From UBA7672 sp965279085 (lineage in GTDB: Bacteria > Pseudomonadota > Alphaproteobacteria > Caulobacterales > Hyphomonadaceae): DNA of 64,000 bases. Both the position numbers and the translations under genes were made by a program. Under the pieces are notes generated by a model that was not told the origin of the DNA, did no database searches, and worked only from the letters and a program-made list of their open reading frames with translations. The stretch spans positions 992,001-1,056,000 of the forward strand of contig OZ257149.1 in NCBI GenBank assembly GCA_965279085.1. Direction: 5' to 3'. Positions 34,199-42,708 of the stretch are shown piece after piece (within the stretch, counting starts at the first letter, position 1; the number at the start of each line of letters is the position of its first letter).

Positions 34199-35326
34199 AT
34201 GGCGCTGGAAGGTCTTCAGCTTCGTTCGCTGGTGAAGAAGAGCGGCGAACTTCAACTGTCGCTTGCGAAGGTCACCGTTCCCGATCCGGCTCCGGATGAA
34301 ATCGTGGTCCGCATCGAAGGCACGCCGATCAACCCGTCCGACCTCGGCCTGCTGATCGGGCCCGCCGACACCTCGACGCTTTCGGTGTCCGGCTCGAAGG
34401 ACCAGCCCGTCGTCACCGCGAAAGTCCCCGAGCAGGCGCTGCGCATGGTCGCCGCCCGCCTCGATCAGGATCTCGCCGTCGGCAATGAAGGCGCCGGAAC
34501 GGTCGTCGCCGCCGGCTCTTCGCCGGAAGCCCAGGCGCTGATGGGCAAGCTCGTCGCCATCCTCGGCGGCGAAATGTACGCCACCTATCGCACCGTGAAA
34601 GCCAAAGCGGCCCTGCCGCTGCCTGCCGGCGCGACAGCCGCCGACGGCGCCTCCTGCTTCGTCAACCCGCTGACTGCGCTCGCCATGGTCAAGACGATGC
34701 AGATGGAAGGCCACACCGCGCTCGTCCACACGGCCGCCGCCTCCAACCTCGGCCAGATGCTCAACAAGATTTGCCTCAAGGACGGCGTCGGCCTCGTGAA
34801 TATCGTCCGCTCCGACGAGCAGACAAAAATCCTGAAGGACATCGGCGCGAAACACATCGTCGACTCGTCCAAGCCGACTTTCATGGAAGACCTGATCGCG
34901 GCGCTGAACATCACCGGCGCCACGCTCGGCTTCGACGCCATCGGCGGCGGCAAGCTCGCCGGCCAGATCCTCGCCGCGATGGAAATCTCGCTGAACTCCA
35001 AGCCCGGCGCCTACAGCCGCTATGGCTCGTCCACGCACAAGCAGGTCTACATCTACGGTCGCCTCAGCCTCGAGCCGACCACCCTCACCGGCGCCTATGG
35101 CATGGCCTGGGGCGTGGGCGGCTTCCTGCTGACCCCCTTCCTCCAGAAGGTCGGCATGGAAGAGGCCGGCAAGCTGCGCGCGCGTGTCGCGGCTGAGCTG
35201 AAAACCACCTTCGCCAGCCACTACACGAACACGATCTCGCTCCAGCAGGCGCTCGATCCGGCAACGATCCAGGCCTACAACCGCAAGGCCACCGGCGAGA
35301 AATACCTGATCAATCCCAGCCTCTAG
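34199..35326 (+). CDS. MDR-family zinc-free dehydrogenase/reductase
   Basis: A 375-residue medium-chain reductase. It has the N-terminal PDEIVVRIEGTPINPSDLG, the segment VGNEGAGTVVAAG, and a nucleotide-binding part around VHTAAASNLGQMLNK (AxxSxxG-like). No structural zinc cysteines are visible, and the motif is closer to quinone/enoyl reductase-like MDRs. A 40-residue insertion (LLIGPADTSTLSVSG and onward) before the core is unusual for the family. The substrate is unknown. It stands alone between the MATE gene and the acyl-CoA ligase. Confidence 0.85.
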   Translation: MALEGLQLRSLVKKSGELQLSLAKVTVPDPAPDEIVVRIEGTPINPSDLGLLIGPADTSTLSVSGSKDQPVVTAKVPEQALRMVAARLDQDLAVGNEGAGTVVAAGSSPEAQALMGKLVAILGGEMYATYRTVKAKAALPLPAGATAADGASCFVNPLTALAMVKTMQMEGHTALVHTAAASNLGQMLNKICLKDGVGLVNIVRSDEQTKILKDIGAKHIVDSSKPTFMEDLIAALNITGATLGFDAIGGGKLAGQILAAMEISLNSKPGAYSRYGSSTHKQVYIYGRLSLEPTTLTGAYGMAWGVGGFLLTPFLQKVGMEEAGKLRARVAAELKTTFASHYTNTISLQQALDPATIQAYNRKATGEKYLINPSL

Positions 35327-35438
35327 CGCGAGGGCGCCTTTCCCTGAAGGACCGGTATGCTAAACCGGCGCCCTTGGGGAAAGTTCGACTATCCGTCGTC
35401 AGAACGGAAGTCCCCTGCCAGCGGGAAGGAAGACGCGT

Positions 35439-37121
35439 TTGCTTACGAGACTTGAGGCGCTTGCCCAGCTGACCGCGCCCGGACAGCCGCACGAGATTGT
35501 CGAGATCGAGGCCATCGGCCGCCGCGTTCGCACGTTCAAGAACGCGCCGAAGAACCTCGGCCAGCTCTATGCCGAAGGCCGCAGCGATAAGACCTTCCTC
35601 GTCTACGAGGGCGAACGTCTCACCTTCGAGGATACCTGGCGGCGCGCCTGCACGCTCGCCCACGCGCTGGTCAACGACTTTGGCGTGAAGAAGGGTGACC
35701 GCGTCGCCATCGCCATGCGCAACTACCCTGAGTGGATCATCGCTTTCATGGCGGCCACGTCGGTCGGCGCGCTCACCGTCGCCGTCAACGCGCTGTGGAC
35801 CGCCGATGAGATGTCGTACGGCATCGGTCTCTCCGAACCCAAGGTCGCTTTCATCGACCAGGAGCGGATCGATCGTCTCAACATGCTGCCGAATCTGCCC
35901 TCCGACCTTAAGCTCATTGGCGTCCGCACCACGAAGCCGCTCCCTGCGAATGTTCGCGCCTACGCCGATGTCATGTCAGGCCCGGAGAAGTCCGAACTTC
36001 CCAACGTCGATGTCCTGCCGGATGACGACGCCATCATGCTGTTCACGTCGGGCTCGACTGGCAACCCGAAGGGCGCTGTCTCCACGCACCGCAACGTGCT
36101 GCACGCCTTGATCTCCTGGGAGCTCGACCTCGTCGCAGCGTTCGCCATCGGACTTATCGAACGCCCGCCGGCAGACGCCCCGCAGACTGCCGCCCTGCTG
36201 GTCATCCCGCTCTTCCACGTCACGGGCCTGCACTCCGTCGCCCTGTCCTGCTTCCGCCTGCAGCGCCGCCTCGTCTCCATGTACAAGTGGGATGTCGAGA
36301 AAGGCGCCGACATCATCGAGCGCGAAGGCATCACCAACTTCACAGCGACACCCGCGATCACGGGCGACCTAGTCGTCTACTCTCGCCAGACCGGCCGCAA
36401 ATTCGCGACGCTCACGGCCGTAGGCGGCGGCGGCGCTGCGCGCGCGCCAGAGCAGGTCCGCGCCATCGACGCCGTGTTCGACAAGGCCATGCCGGCAACC
36501 GGTTGGGGCATGACGGAAACCAACGCCATCGGCGTCGGCATTGCGGCCTCGGACTATCTCCGCAAGCCTGAAAGCTCCGGCCGCGTCTCCGCCGTGCTTG
36601 ATATCCGGATCGTCGACGAGAAGGGCAATGAGCTGCCGACCGGACAGCGCGGCGAATTGCAGATCCGCGGCGCATCCATCATGCGCGGCTACTACAAACG
36701 CCCCGACGCAAACGCCGCCGAGTTCGTCAACGGTGAATGGTTCCGCACGGGCGATGTCGCCTACATCGACGACGAGGGCTTCCTCTTCATCGTGGACCGC
36801 ATCAAGGATCTGGTGATCCGTGGCGGCGAGAACATCGGCTGCGGCTCCGTCGAAGCCGCCCTGCAGGAACACCCTGCGGTGATCGAGGCCTGCGTCTACG
36901 GCGTGCCCGACGAACGTCTGGGCGAGGAAGTCGCCACGACGATCTACGCGAACACGCAGGTCACCGAGCAGGAACTCCGCGAGTTCCTGTCGACGCGTCT
37001 CGGAAAATTCCAGATCCCACGCTACTTCCGCTTCGAAACCCAGCCGCTACCTCGCGGCGCGACGGGCAAGATCCTCAAGAAGGACTTGCGCGCCGAAGCC
37101 GCGAAGGCGCTCGCTGGCTAG
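35439..37121 (+). CDS. Fatty-acyl-CoA synthetase / AMP-dependent ligase
   Basis: A 560-residue adenylate-forming enzyme with a TTG start preceded by GGAAGGAAG. The AMP loop is TSGSTGNPKG (residues 203-212), followed by GWGMTETNAIG, GEWFRTGDVAYIDDEG and the hinge DRIKDLVIRGGENI. The C-terminal Lys of LPRGATGKILKKDL is present. It should activate a medium or long carboxylic acid with ATP and CoA; the exact substrate is open. The 112-bp leader carries an 8-bp inverted repeat (AGGGCGCC with GGCGCCCT). Confidence 0.93.
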   Translation: MLTRLEALAQLTAPGQPHEIVEIEAIGRRVRTFKNAPKNLGQLYAEGRSDKTFLVYEGERLTFEDTWRRACTLAHALVNDFGVKKGDRVAIAMRNYPEWIIAFMAATSVGALTVAVNALWTADEMSYGIGLSEPKVAFIDQERIDRLNMLPNLPSDLKLIGVRTTKPLPANVRAYADVMSGPEKSELPNVDVLPDDDAIMLFTSGSTGNPKGAVSTHRNVLHALISWELDLVAAFAIGLIERPPADAPQTAALLVIPLFHVTGLHSVALSCFRLQRRLVSMYKWDVEKGADIIEREGITNFTATPAITGDLVVYSRQTGRKFATLTAVGGGGAARAPEQVRAIDAVFDKAMPATGWGMTETNAIGVGIAASDYLRKPESSGRVSAVLDIRIVDEKGNELPTGQRGELQIRGASIMRGYYKRPDANAAEFVNGEWFRTGDVAYIDDEGFLFIVDRIKDLVIRGGENIGCGSVEAALQEHPAVIEACVYGVPDERLGEEVATTIYANTQVTEQELREFLSTRLGKFQIPRYFRFETQPLPRGATGKILKKDLRAEAAKALAG

Positions 37122-37204
37122 TGCTCGCGAAGCATTACGGCCCCCGCCTCACCATCGGTAGGGATGGCGATCAGGGACAGGAAGAAATCGGCGATGGCTT
37201 TCAT
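37118..37204 (-). CDS. Possible 28-residue peptide
   Basis: An open frame of 28 codons (MKAIADFFLSLIAIPTDG and so on) lies convergent to the acyl-CoA ligase, overlapping its last 4 bp. It starts with a hydrophobic stretch and ends with an acidic tail. A weak purine stretch precedes the ATG. It could be a small membrane-associated peptide, but chance is just as likely. Confidence 0.25.
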   Translation of the reverse strand: MKAIADFFLSLIAIPTDGEAGAVMLREH

Positions 37205-37320
37205 TGGGGAGGCTCCGTGCGGTTGACCGCTTCTGATGCTTTCCAGATGGCCCCGCCTCATCCGATCGCAACGCTTGCTGGCGCCACGTTTTCCGAACAG
37301 TTGGTTCAGCTCAGCTGAAG

Positions 37321-37857
37321 TTACGCATGCGCCATGTGCGGAATGGCCCGCATTCTCAGCATTTCCACTCCGGCCAGCACATACCCGACACCCAGGCACA
37401 GACCCGACGCCACGAACGCGGCCGGAACAACGGCGCTCACGAGCCCCGCCACCAGAGTGGCGATCCAGAGCACCGCACTGAGGCCCATCATGCGCGCCCG
37501 CAACAGCTGCACCGACAGACCCGCCAGGCCCGCGACAAAAACCAGAGCGCCGACGCGATAGAGGTCGATCCCGAACGCCTGCGTATCCGGCCCCACAATA
37601 CTGGCGATCCCGGCCAGCGACACGAGGAACGCCGCCAACCCGACAAACCCCACCGCCGCGGCGCTAGCGACATAGACCGCGATCAACCCGAACATCAGAC
37701 AGACATCGATCAGGCCATACAGCGCCTCCAGCGGCACCGAGTCCGCCTCATACGGAACAAACGTCGAGACGATCCTCAGCGCACCGCCAAGAATGGCCGC
37801 CGCCGCGCCAATGCGCACCAGCGCAGCCGCTCGCGCGGCAAGCCCCGCCTGCGTCAT
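37321..37857 (-). CDS. Multi-pass membrane protein, SoxR-box operon
   Basis: A 178-residue protein with six predicted membrane helices (for example LGGALRIVSTFVP, LIAVYVASAAAVGFVG, LVAGLVSAVVPAAFVASG). No family recognised. Its start overlaps the stop of the VOC gene by ATGA, so both are read from the SoxR-box promoter at 38353-38383. That places it under redox-stress control, by inference. Confidence 0.75.
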   Translation of the reverse strand: MTQAGLAARAAALVRIGAAAAILGGALRIVSTFVPYEADSVPLEALYGLIDVCLMFGLIAVYVASAAAVGFVGLAAFLVSLAGIASIVGPDTQAFGIDLYRVGALVFVAGLAGLSVQLLRARMMGLSAVLWIATLVAGLVSAVVPAAFVASGLCLGVGYVLAGVEMLRMRAIPHMAHA

Positions 37858-38276
37858 GAGTAGCTCACGACCTCGATCTCAAGCCCACCCTTGTCGCGAA
37901 AGTAGAACCTCCGCCCCGGCTCGTAGTCGGCGTGCGCGTAAGGTTGATATCCGGCCGCGCGGACTTTTGTCTCTGTCGCGTCCAGATCCCTCACGAGCAC
38001 GCCGACATGGTTGGGCTGCCCGTCGCCGCTGGCCTGTTTCAGGTCTTCTGGCGGCGTGTAGAGCGCCACATACGAGCCGTCCGTACCCACATGGATGCTG
38101 TGCCCGCCCAGCTTCGCCGGACCTTCCCAGCGGATATGCCAGCCGAACACTTCCACCATCAGTTGCGCCGTCTCACGCGCCGCTGTCGTCGTCGCGTTCA
38201 CATGCTCCAGCGCAGCCTGATCGACGGTCTTCGCCGTCGCCACGCGCTCGCCCGCGAACGTTGCTGTGTCGCCCAT
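37854..38276 (-). CDS. VOC-superfamily protein (glyoxalase-like), SoxR-box operon
   Basis: A 140-residue protein with one VOC domain. It shows the segments QLMVEVFGWHIRWEGPAKLG, HIHVGTDGSYVALYTP and HVGVLVRDLDATETKVR, then FRDKGGLEIEVVSYS at the C-terminus with the family Glu metal ligand. Members bind a metal and include glyoxalase I, dioxygenases and drug-binding proteins. It is the first gene after the SoxR box and so is probably induced by redox-active compounds. Confidence 0.87.
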   Translation of the reverse strand: MGDTATFAGERVATAKTVDQAALEHVNATTTAARETAQLMVEVFGWHIRWEGPAKLGGHSIHVGTDGSYVALYTPPEDLKQASGDGQPNHVGVLVRDLDATETKVRAAGYQPYAHADYEPGRRFYFRDKGGLEIEVVSYS

Positions 38277-38352
38277 GATCAGACCCTTCTGTTATTCGCC
38301 GGCGTTTCGCCGTGCGCCCGGTTTTTCCGGGTTGATTTGTCTGTAGATGTGA

Positions 38353-38383
38353 GTCGTAATTCCTCAACCTAACTTGAGGTCAA
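38353..38383 (-). promoter_or_regulatory. SoxR-type promoter with SoxR box
   Basis: On the minus strand TTGACC (38378-38383) and TACGAC (38353-38358) are 19 bp apart, the long spacing typical of MerR/SoxR promoters. The spacer contains an 18-bp palindrome, CCTCAA-CCTAA-CTTGAGG as read on the plus strand (38362-38379), almost equal to the E. coli soxS SoxR box CCTCAAGTTAACTTGAGG. It points towards the VOC/membrane-protein operon and lies 18 bp before the soxR start, so it could also govern soxR. Confidence 0.85.
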
Positions 38384-38397
38384 GGGATTTTTTCCGG

Positions 38398-38892
38398 ATG
38401 CCCGACGCCCTGCTGAAAGCCGCTAACCAGGTCATGTCCATCGGTGACCTGGCGACACGCACCGGCCTCGCCGTCTCGGCGATCCGCTTCTACGAGACGA
38501 AGGGCCTCGTCACGCCGGCCCGCAACACCGGCGGCCAGCGCCGCTATCTCCGCTCAGATATCCGCCGCCTGTCTTTCGTCCAGATCGCGCAGCAGCTCGG
38601 CTTCTCCATCGACGACATCCGCAAGGCGCTCGCCACCCTCCCCGCCGGCCGCACACCGACACAGAAGGACTGGGAGCGCATCAGCACGAACTTCCACGGC
38701 CAGCTCGACGAGCGCATCGCCCGCATGACGCGCCTGCGCGACTATCTCACCGGCTGCATCGGCTGCGGCTGCCTCAGCATGAAGAAATGCGCGCTCGTGA
38801 ACCCCGCTGACGGGCTCAAGAAATTCGGCCCCGGCGCCCGCTCGGTGCTGGGCGACAAGCTGCAGGCTGGACGCACGTCCCCGCGCGCCTAG
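38398..38892 (+). CDS. soxR: Redox-sensing MerR-family activator SoxR
   Basis: A 164-residue regulator. The start at 38398 (MPDALLKAANQ) is used; a later ATG at 38434 is possible. The MerR helix-turn-helix is IGDLATRTGLAVSAIRFYETKGL. The [2Fe-2S] cluster motif CIGCGCLSMKKC is complete (C120, C123, C125, C131, spacing CX2CXCX5C). SoxR senses redox-active compounds or superoxide by oxidation of this cluster. The SoxR box lies directly upstream, shared with the divergent VOC operon. Confidence 0.96.
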   Translation: MPDALLKAANQVMSIGDLATRTGLAVSAIRFYETKGLVTPARNTGGQRRYLRSDIRRLSFVQIAQQLGFSIDDIRKALATLPAGRTPTQKDWERISTNFHGQLDERIARMTRLRDYLTGCIGCGCLSMKKCALVNPADGLKKFGPGARSVLGDKLQAGRTSPRA

Positions 38893-38912
38893 TTAGGCAG
38901 TAGGAGAACCCC

Positions 38913-39611
38913 ATGCCTGCCATGCCGATCGTCTTCATCCCGGGCCTCATGTGCACCGGCCGCATCTACCAGCATCAGGTCGAGGAACTCGGCCAGCGCC
39001 ACGCCGTCCTGCTCGCCAACCACTGGTCGGCCTCGACGATGAAGGAAGTCGCCTCCCAGATCCTGACCGCCGCACCGGAAAAGTTCGCCCTCGTCGGCAC
39101 ATCGATGGGCGGATACGCCGCCCTCGAGGTCATGCGCCAGGCGCCTGACCGCGTCACCAAACTCGTCCTCATGAGCACCAGCGCCAAGCCCGACGCGCCC
39201 AACCGCAGCAAGGGCCGCCGCGATCAGGTCGCCGCCGCGCGCAAAGCCAACAACATGCGCGACGGCACGAAAGCCCTCTGGCCCAAGCTCGTCCACCCCG
39301 CCCGCCACGAAGACCACGCCCTCCTCACCACCTTTATCGAAATGGCCGAGCAGCTCGGCGTTGAAGCCTTCGAGCACCAAATCGAAGCGATCATTTCCCG
39401 CCAAGACTCCCGCCCCGTGCTCGCGACAATCAAGACCCCGACCCTTGTCGTTGTCGGCAAGGACGACACCCTCATCCCCCCCGACGAAGGCCGCGAAATC
39501 GCCGCCGACATCCCCGGCGCCAAACTCGTGGAGATCGAAAACGCCGGCCACATGTGCATGACCGAACGCCCCGAGACCGTGACGAAGGCGTTGGTGGAGT
39601 TCCTGGACTAG
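38913..39611 (+). CDS. Alpha/beta-hydrolase
   Basis: A 232-residue hydrolase without signal peptide. The oxyanion-side motif VFIPGLMCTGRIY opens the protein, the nucleophile is Ser64 in VGTSMGGYAA, and NAGHMCMTERPE carries the catalytic His near the end. The Asp is probably in VVGKDDTLIPP. The family includes lactonases and esterases, and the substrate is unknown. It follows soxR by 20 bp and may be cotranscribed with it. Confidence 0.88.
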   Translation: MPAMPIVFIPGLMCTGRIYQHQVEELGQRHAVLLANHWSASTMKEVASQILTAAPEKFALVGTSMGGYAALEVMRQAPDRVTKLVLMSTSAKPDAPNRSKGRRDQVAAARKANNMRDGTKALWPKLVHPARHEDHALLTTFIEMAEQLGVEAFEHQIEAIISRQDSRPVLATIKTPTLVVVGKDDTLIPPDEGREIAADIPGAKLVEIENAGHMCMTERPETVTKALVEFLD

Positions 39612-39625
39612 ATCGCTACCCCATC

Positions 39626-39748
39626 CCGCTCGTCCCGGCGAAAGCCGGGACCCAGGGCTGACATCAAACCTTGTTCCAACCTGTAGCTTCAGGCCCTGGC
39701 ACGTAGCGCCGCAATTCCTGGATCCCGACTTTCGTCGGGATGAGCGGC
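39626..39748. repeat. Dispersed palindromic repeat with long imperfect arms
   Basis: A 31-bp arm (39626-39656: CCGCTC, TCCCGGCGAAAGCCGGGA, CCCAGG) is complementary to 39718-39748 (CCTGG, TCCCGACTTTCGTCGGGA, TGAGCGG) with four mismatches. Both arms also form their own hairpin. It lies between the convergent hydrolase and glmU genes and resembles repeats spread through alphaproteobacterial genomes. It may act as a transcript stabiliser or terminator. Confidence 0.8.
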
Positions 39749-39755
39749 GAAGCAA

Positions 39756-41126
39756 CTAGATCGCGCCCTTCGGCTTCTTCCCGGCCTTCTTCTCCGCGGA
39801 CTTCTCGTCCCTGAACGCCTTCGCCCAACCGTCCTTGGCCACCTGCCGCCCGCGCCCGATGGCGAGCGCATCCGCAGGCACGTCTTCCACGATCACCGAG
39901 CCCGAGCCGACATAGCCGCCGGCGCCGATCGTCACCGGCGCCACCAGCGCCGAGTTCGATCCGACGAACGCGCCCTCCCCAACCACCGTGCGGTATTTGA
40001 AGAAGCCGTCGTAATTGCAGAAGATCGTGCCCGCGCCGATATTCGCGCCCGCGCCCACTTCGCCATCGCCCAGATAGGAAAGGTGGTTCGCCTTCGCGCC
40101 CTCGCCGACCGTGACATTCTTCACCTCGACGAAGTTGCCGATATGCGCGTGCCTGCCGATAACAGCGCCCGGCCGCAGCCGCGCATACGGCCCCACGAAA
40201 GCGCCCGCGCCCACCTTCGCGCCCTCAAGATGCGAGAACGCCCGGATGATCGCACCGCTTTCGACGCTCACGCCGCCCGCGAACACCACGTTCGGTTCGA
40301 TGGTCACGCCCGCGGCGACCTGCGTATCGTGGCTGAAGAACACCGTCTCCGGCGCTGGCATCGTCACGCCCGCCGTCATCATCCGCTCACGCACGCCGTT
40401 CTGGAACACGCGCTCGACCTGCGCCAGCTCCGCCTGGCTGTTGACGCCCTGCACATCGCGCTCCTCGCACAGCGCCACGGCCGCCTTCAGCTTCCGCCCG
40501 CGCGCGAGCCCGACCAGATCCGTCAGATAGAACTCGCCCTTGGCGTTGTCGTTCTTCACGTCCTTCAGCAGCTCGAACATCAGCTTCACCGGCGCGGCCA
40601 TCACGCCCGAATTCGCCAGCTCGATCTCCAGCTGCGCCTCGCTGGCGTCGTTCGCCTCGACGATCGCTTCCAGCGACCCGTCGCCCGCCGTCACCAACCG
40701 CCCATACCGGTTCGGCAGCTTCGCCTTGAAGCCAAGCACGCAAACGCTTGCGCCCTTCTCGATCTCCGCGAACGCCCGCTCGCCGGCCTCTTTGGGCACC
40801 AACGGCGTATCGGCATAAAGCACGATCGCATGCCCCTCCGCGCCGCTCAGCGCCCCGCGCGCAGCATCCACGGCATTCGCGGTCCCCAGCTGCTCGCGCT
40901 GCACCGCCACGTTCTCTGCGCCGACCAGCTTCGCCGCCGCCGCCGCGAGTTCCGGCATATCCGGCCCCACCACGACGACCGACCGCTTGCACCCCAGCTC
41001 CTTCGCCAGCGCCACGCTCCATGCCAGCATCGGCCGCCCGCCGATCTCGTGCAGCACTTTCGGCCGCGGCGATTTCATCCGCGTGCCCTTGCCCGCGGCG
41101 AGAATGATTGCGAAACGATCCGTCAT
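39756..41126 (-). CDS. glmU: Bifunctional N-acetylglucosamine-1-phosphate uridyltransferase / glucosamine-1-phosphate acetyltransferase
   Basis: A 456-residue enzyme that makes UDP-N-acetylglucosamine for peptidoglycan and lipid A. The N-terminal pyrophosphorylase has ILAAGKGTRMKSPRPK (residues 8-23) and the C-terminal domain shows many hexapeptide repeats (IGRHAHIGNFVEVKNV). The last 20 residues are a Lys-rich tail (KSAEKKAGKKPKG). Divergent from the 41205 gene; glmU next to gph is common in alphaproteobacteria. A repeat element follows its stop. Confidence 0.97.
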   Translation of the reverse strand: MTDRFAIILAAGKGTRMKSPRPKVLHEIGGRPMLAWSVALAKELGCKRSVVVVGPDMPELAAAAAKLVGAENVAVQREQLGTANAVDAARGALSGAEGHAIVLYADTPLVPKEAGERAFAEIEKGASVCVLGFKAKLPNRYGRLVTAGDGSLEAIVEANDASEAQLEIELANSGVMAAPVKLMFELLKDVKNDNAKGEFYLTDLVGLARGRKLKAAVALCEERDVQGVNSQAELAQVERVFQNGVRERMMTAGVTMPAPETVFFSHDTQVAAGVTIEPNVVFAGGVSVESGAIIRAFSHLEGAKVGAGAFVGPYARLRPGAVIGRHAHIGNFVEVKNVTVGEGAKANHLSYLGDGEVGAGANIGAGTIFCNYDGFFKYRTVVGEGAFVGSNSALVAPVTIGAGGYVGSGSVIVEDVPADALAIGRGRQVAKDGWAKAFRDEKSAEKKAGKKPKGAI

Positions 41127-41204
41127 GGCTGTCCTCGTGGAATCGCAGAAGCGCCAGCGCCTTCGTGCAGGCTATCGATCCCGGCTGCAAGCGATGCCCG
41201 CGCC

Positions 41205-41798
41205 ATGACCGCTGAACAAGTCCCCGCTTTCACAATGCCCTCGGCAGGCTGGCTCCGCGACCTTGGAATCACCGGCGAAGCCACCATCCGCCTCGCCCGC
41301 GACGGACTGGAAATCTCAGGCGCCTCTGGCGGCCTCGTCCGCATCTCCACCGCCCAGATCAGCCGCATCGCCACCGGCTGGCGCTCGAACAAGTACGGCC
41401 CCTTCTTCCTCACGCGCGTCTGGCTGCAGGGGAAGGACAAGCCGCTGATGCTGGAAACACGCGGACAGGCGTACGCATGGTACGCCCTCGTCATCCGCGG
41501 CCTCGCCGCCCAGCTTTTCCGCGTCGATGGCATGAAACGCATCTGGCGGGGCAGCTCGATCTCCGCATCGCTTGAACTCGCGGTGCCCATGGTGCTGCTG
41601 TTTCTTGCCGCGCTCGCCATCTCGATCTTCGTTCTCGAAGGCGAGCCTTGGTATGGCCGCCCCGTTCCCGCGCTGGTTGCCCTGCCATTCGCCATCATGG
41701 GCGTCTGCGTCGCCCGAATACGCTGGCCGCGCCTGGCCCGCGATCTCGACGAATTCAACCGGCGCGTCGCGCCCATGCCGCGTGCCAATAAATCATGA
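41205..41798 (+). CDS. Membrane protein of unknown function
   Basis: A 197-residue protein starting at 41205 (MTAEQVPAFTM). The frame is open far upstream, but that part is a shadow of glmU. The N-terminal 100 residues form a soluble domain resembling a PH-like beta fold (ITGEATIRLARDGLEISG and LVRISTAQISRIATGW). Two membrane helices follow (ELAVPMVLLFLAALAISIFV and PALVALPFAIMGVCVA). Its stop overlaps the gph start by ATGA. Function unknown. Confidence 0.75.
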   Translation: MTAEQVPAFTMPSAGWLRDLGITGEATIRLARDGLEISGASGGLVRISTAQISRIATGWRSNKYGPFFLTRVWLQGKDKPLMLETRGQAYAWYALVIRGLAAQLFRVDGMKRIWRGSSISASLELAVPMVLLFLAALAISIFVLEGEPWYGRPVPALVALPFAIMGVCVARIRWPRLARDLDEFNRRVAPMPRANKS

Positions 41799-42490
41799 CC
41801 CTCTCCGGTTGCACCATCGCCTTCGACCTCGACGGCACGCTGGTCGAATCCGTCGGCGACATGCACGGCGCACTCAACCGCATCCTGGAGGCGGAAGGCC
41901 TGCCGCCCGCCACCCTGGCCGATGTCCGCAATTTTGTCGGCGCCGGCGCCCGCGCCCTCATCATCCGCGCCTGGGCCGTCCACGGCCTCCATCCGGACGA
42001 ACCCCGGCTCGACCAGCTCACCGAGGACTATGTCGAAGCTTACCGTCTCGACATCGCCACCCACACGACGCCCTTTCCCGGCCTCGTCCCCGCGCTCGAC
42101 AAGCTGAAAGCAATGGGCGCAACGCTCTGCGTCTGCACCAACAAGCGGACCGATCTGTCGGTCCAGCTCCTCGCCGAACTCAAGCTCTCGCATCATTTCG
42201 CGGCCATCATCGGCTCCGACAGCGTCCGCAACCGCAAGCCGCACCCCGATCACTTCATCGCCTCCGTCCGCACAGCCGACGGCGATCCCGCCCGCGCCTT
42301 GATGATCGGCGACTCGTCCAACGACGTTCAGTCCGCCAAGGCCGCCGGCGCGCCCGTCGCCGTCTATGCCTACGGCTATACGGACACGGCGCCGGACCTT
42401 CTCGGTGCCGACGCCGTGTTTAAGCATTTCGATGAACTGCCGGACCTCGCGGTCCGGTTACTCAACTATCAGCCGATCCCGCGCGAATAG
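41795..42490 (+). CDS. gph: Phosphoglycolate phosphatase (HAD family)
   Basis: A 231-residue HAD-family phosphatase. The nucleophile motif is AFDLDGTLVES (DxDGT), the middle motif is VCTNKRTDLS, and MMIGDSSNDVQSAKAAGAP-type motif IV (LMIGDSSNDVQSAKAAG) is present. It dephosphorylates 2-phosphoglycolate from DNA repair or related small phosphates. It overlaps the preceding membrane protein gene by 4 bp. HAD specificity is hard to assign by sequence, and the gph call is supported by length, order beside glmU, and the Cof-like cap. Confidence 0.88.
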   Translation: MTLSGCTIAFDLDGTLVESVGDMHGALNRILEAEGLPPATLADVRNFVGAGARALIIRAWAVHGLHPDEPRLDQLTEDYVEAYRLDIATHTTPFPGLVPALDKLKAMGATLCVCTNKRTDLSVQLLAELKLSHHFAAIIGSDSVRNRKPHPDHFIASVRTADGDPARALMIGDSSNDVQSAKAAGAPVAVYAYGYTDTAPDLLGADAVFKHFDELPDLAVRLLNYQPIPRE

Positions 42491-42708
42491 CTCGCGGGTT
42501 TGCCGGGCTCCGGACGACCGCCCTTTTTGCGGGGCGGCATCCCGTTGACCATGTTGCTGCGCACGTCGGTACGGGCCGAACGCATCGCAGGCACAAAGCC
42601 GGCGTCGACGAGGTTGATCGAGACGTCAAAACCACGGCCCGCCCAGTACTCTTCGATTTTCATCTTGAGCTTGCGCGCGCCGTCTTGGTCACAAAAATCG
42701 CCGTTCAT
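42469..42708 (-). CDS. Small conserved-looking protein of unknown function
   Basis: A 79-residue basic protein. The start at 42708 (MNGDFCDQDGARKLKMKIEE) is chosen; the frame to 42726 is longer by six codons. It has YWAGRGFDVSINLVDAGF and a basic RSARTDVRSNMVNGMPPRKKGGRP end. Small alphaproteobacterial proteins with such a VRSNMVNGLP-like motif are known, without function. The end overlaps gph by 22 bp convergently, which is unusual but workable. Confidence 0.65.
   Translation of the reverse strand: MNGDFCDQDGARKLKMKIEEYWAGRGFDVSINLVDAGFVPAMRSARTDVRSNMVNGMPPRKKGGRPEPGKPASYSRGIG

Noticed and set aside
40083..41204. N-terminal 374 codons of the frame that ends at 41798
   Set aside because: They are antisense to glmU and Arg/His-rich. 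The real membrane protein starts at 41205.
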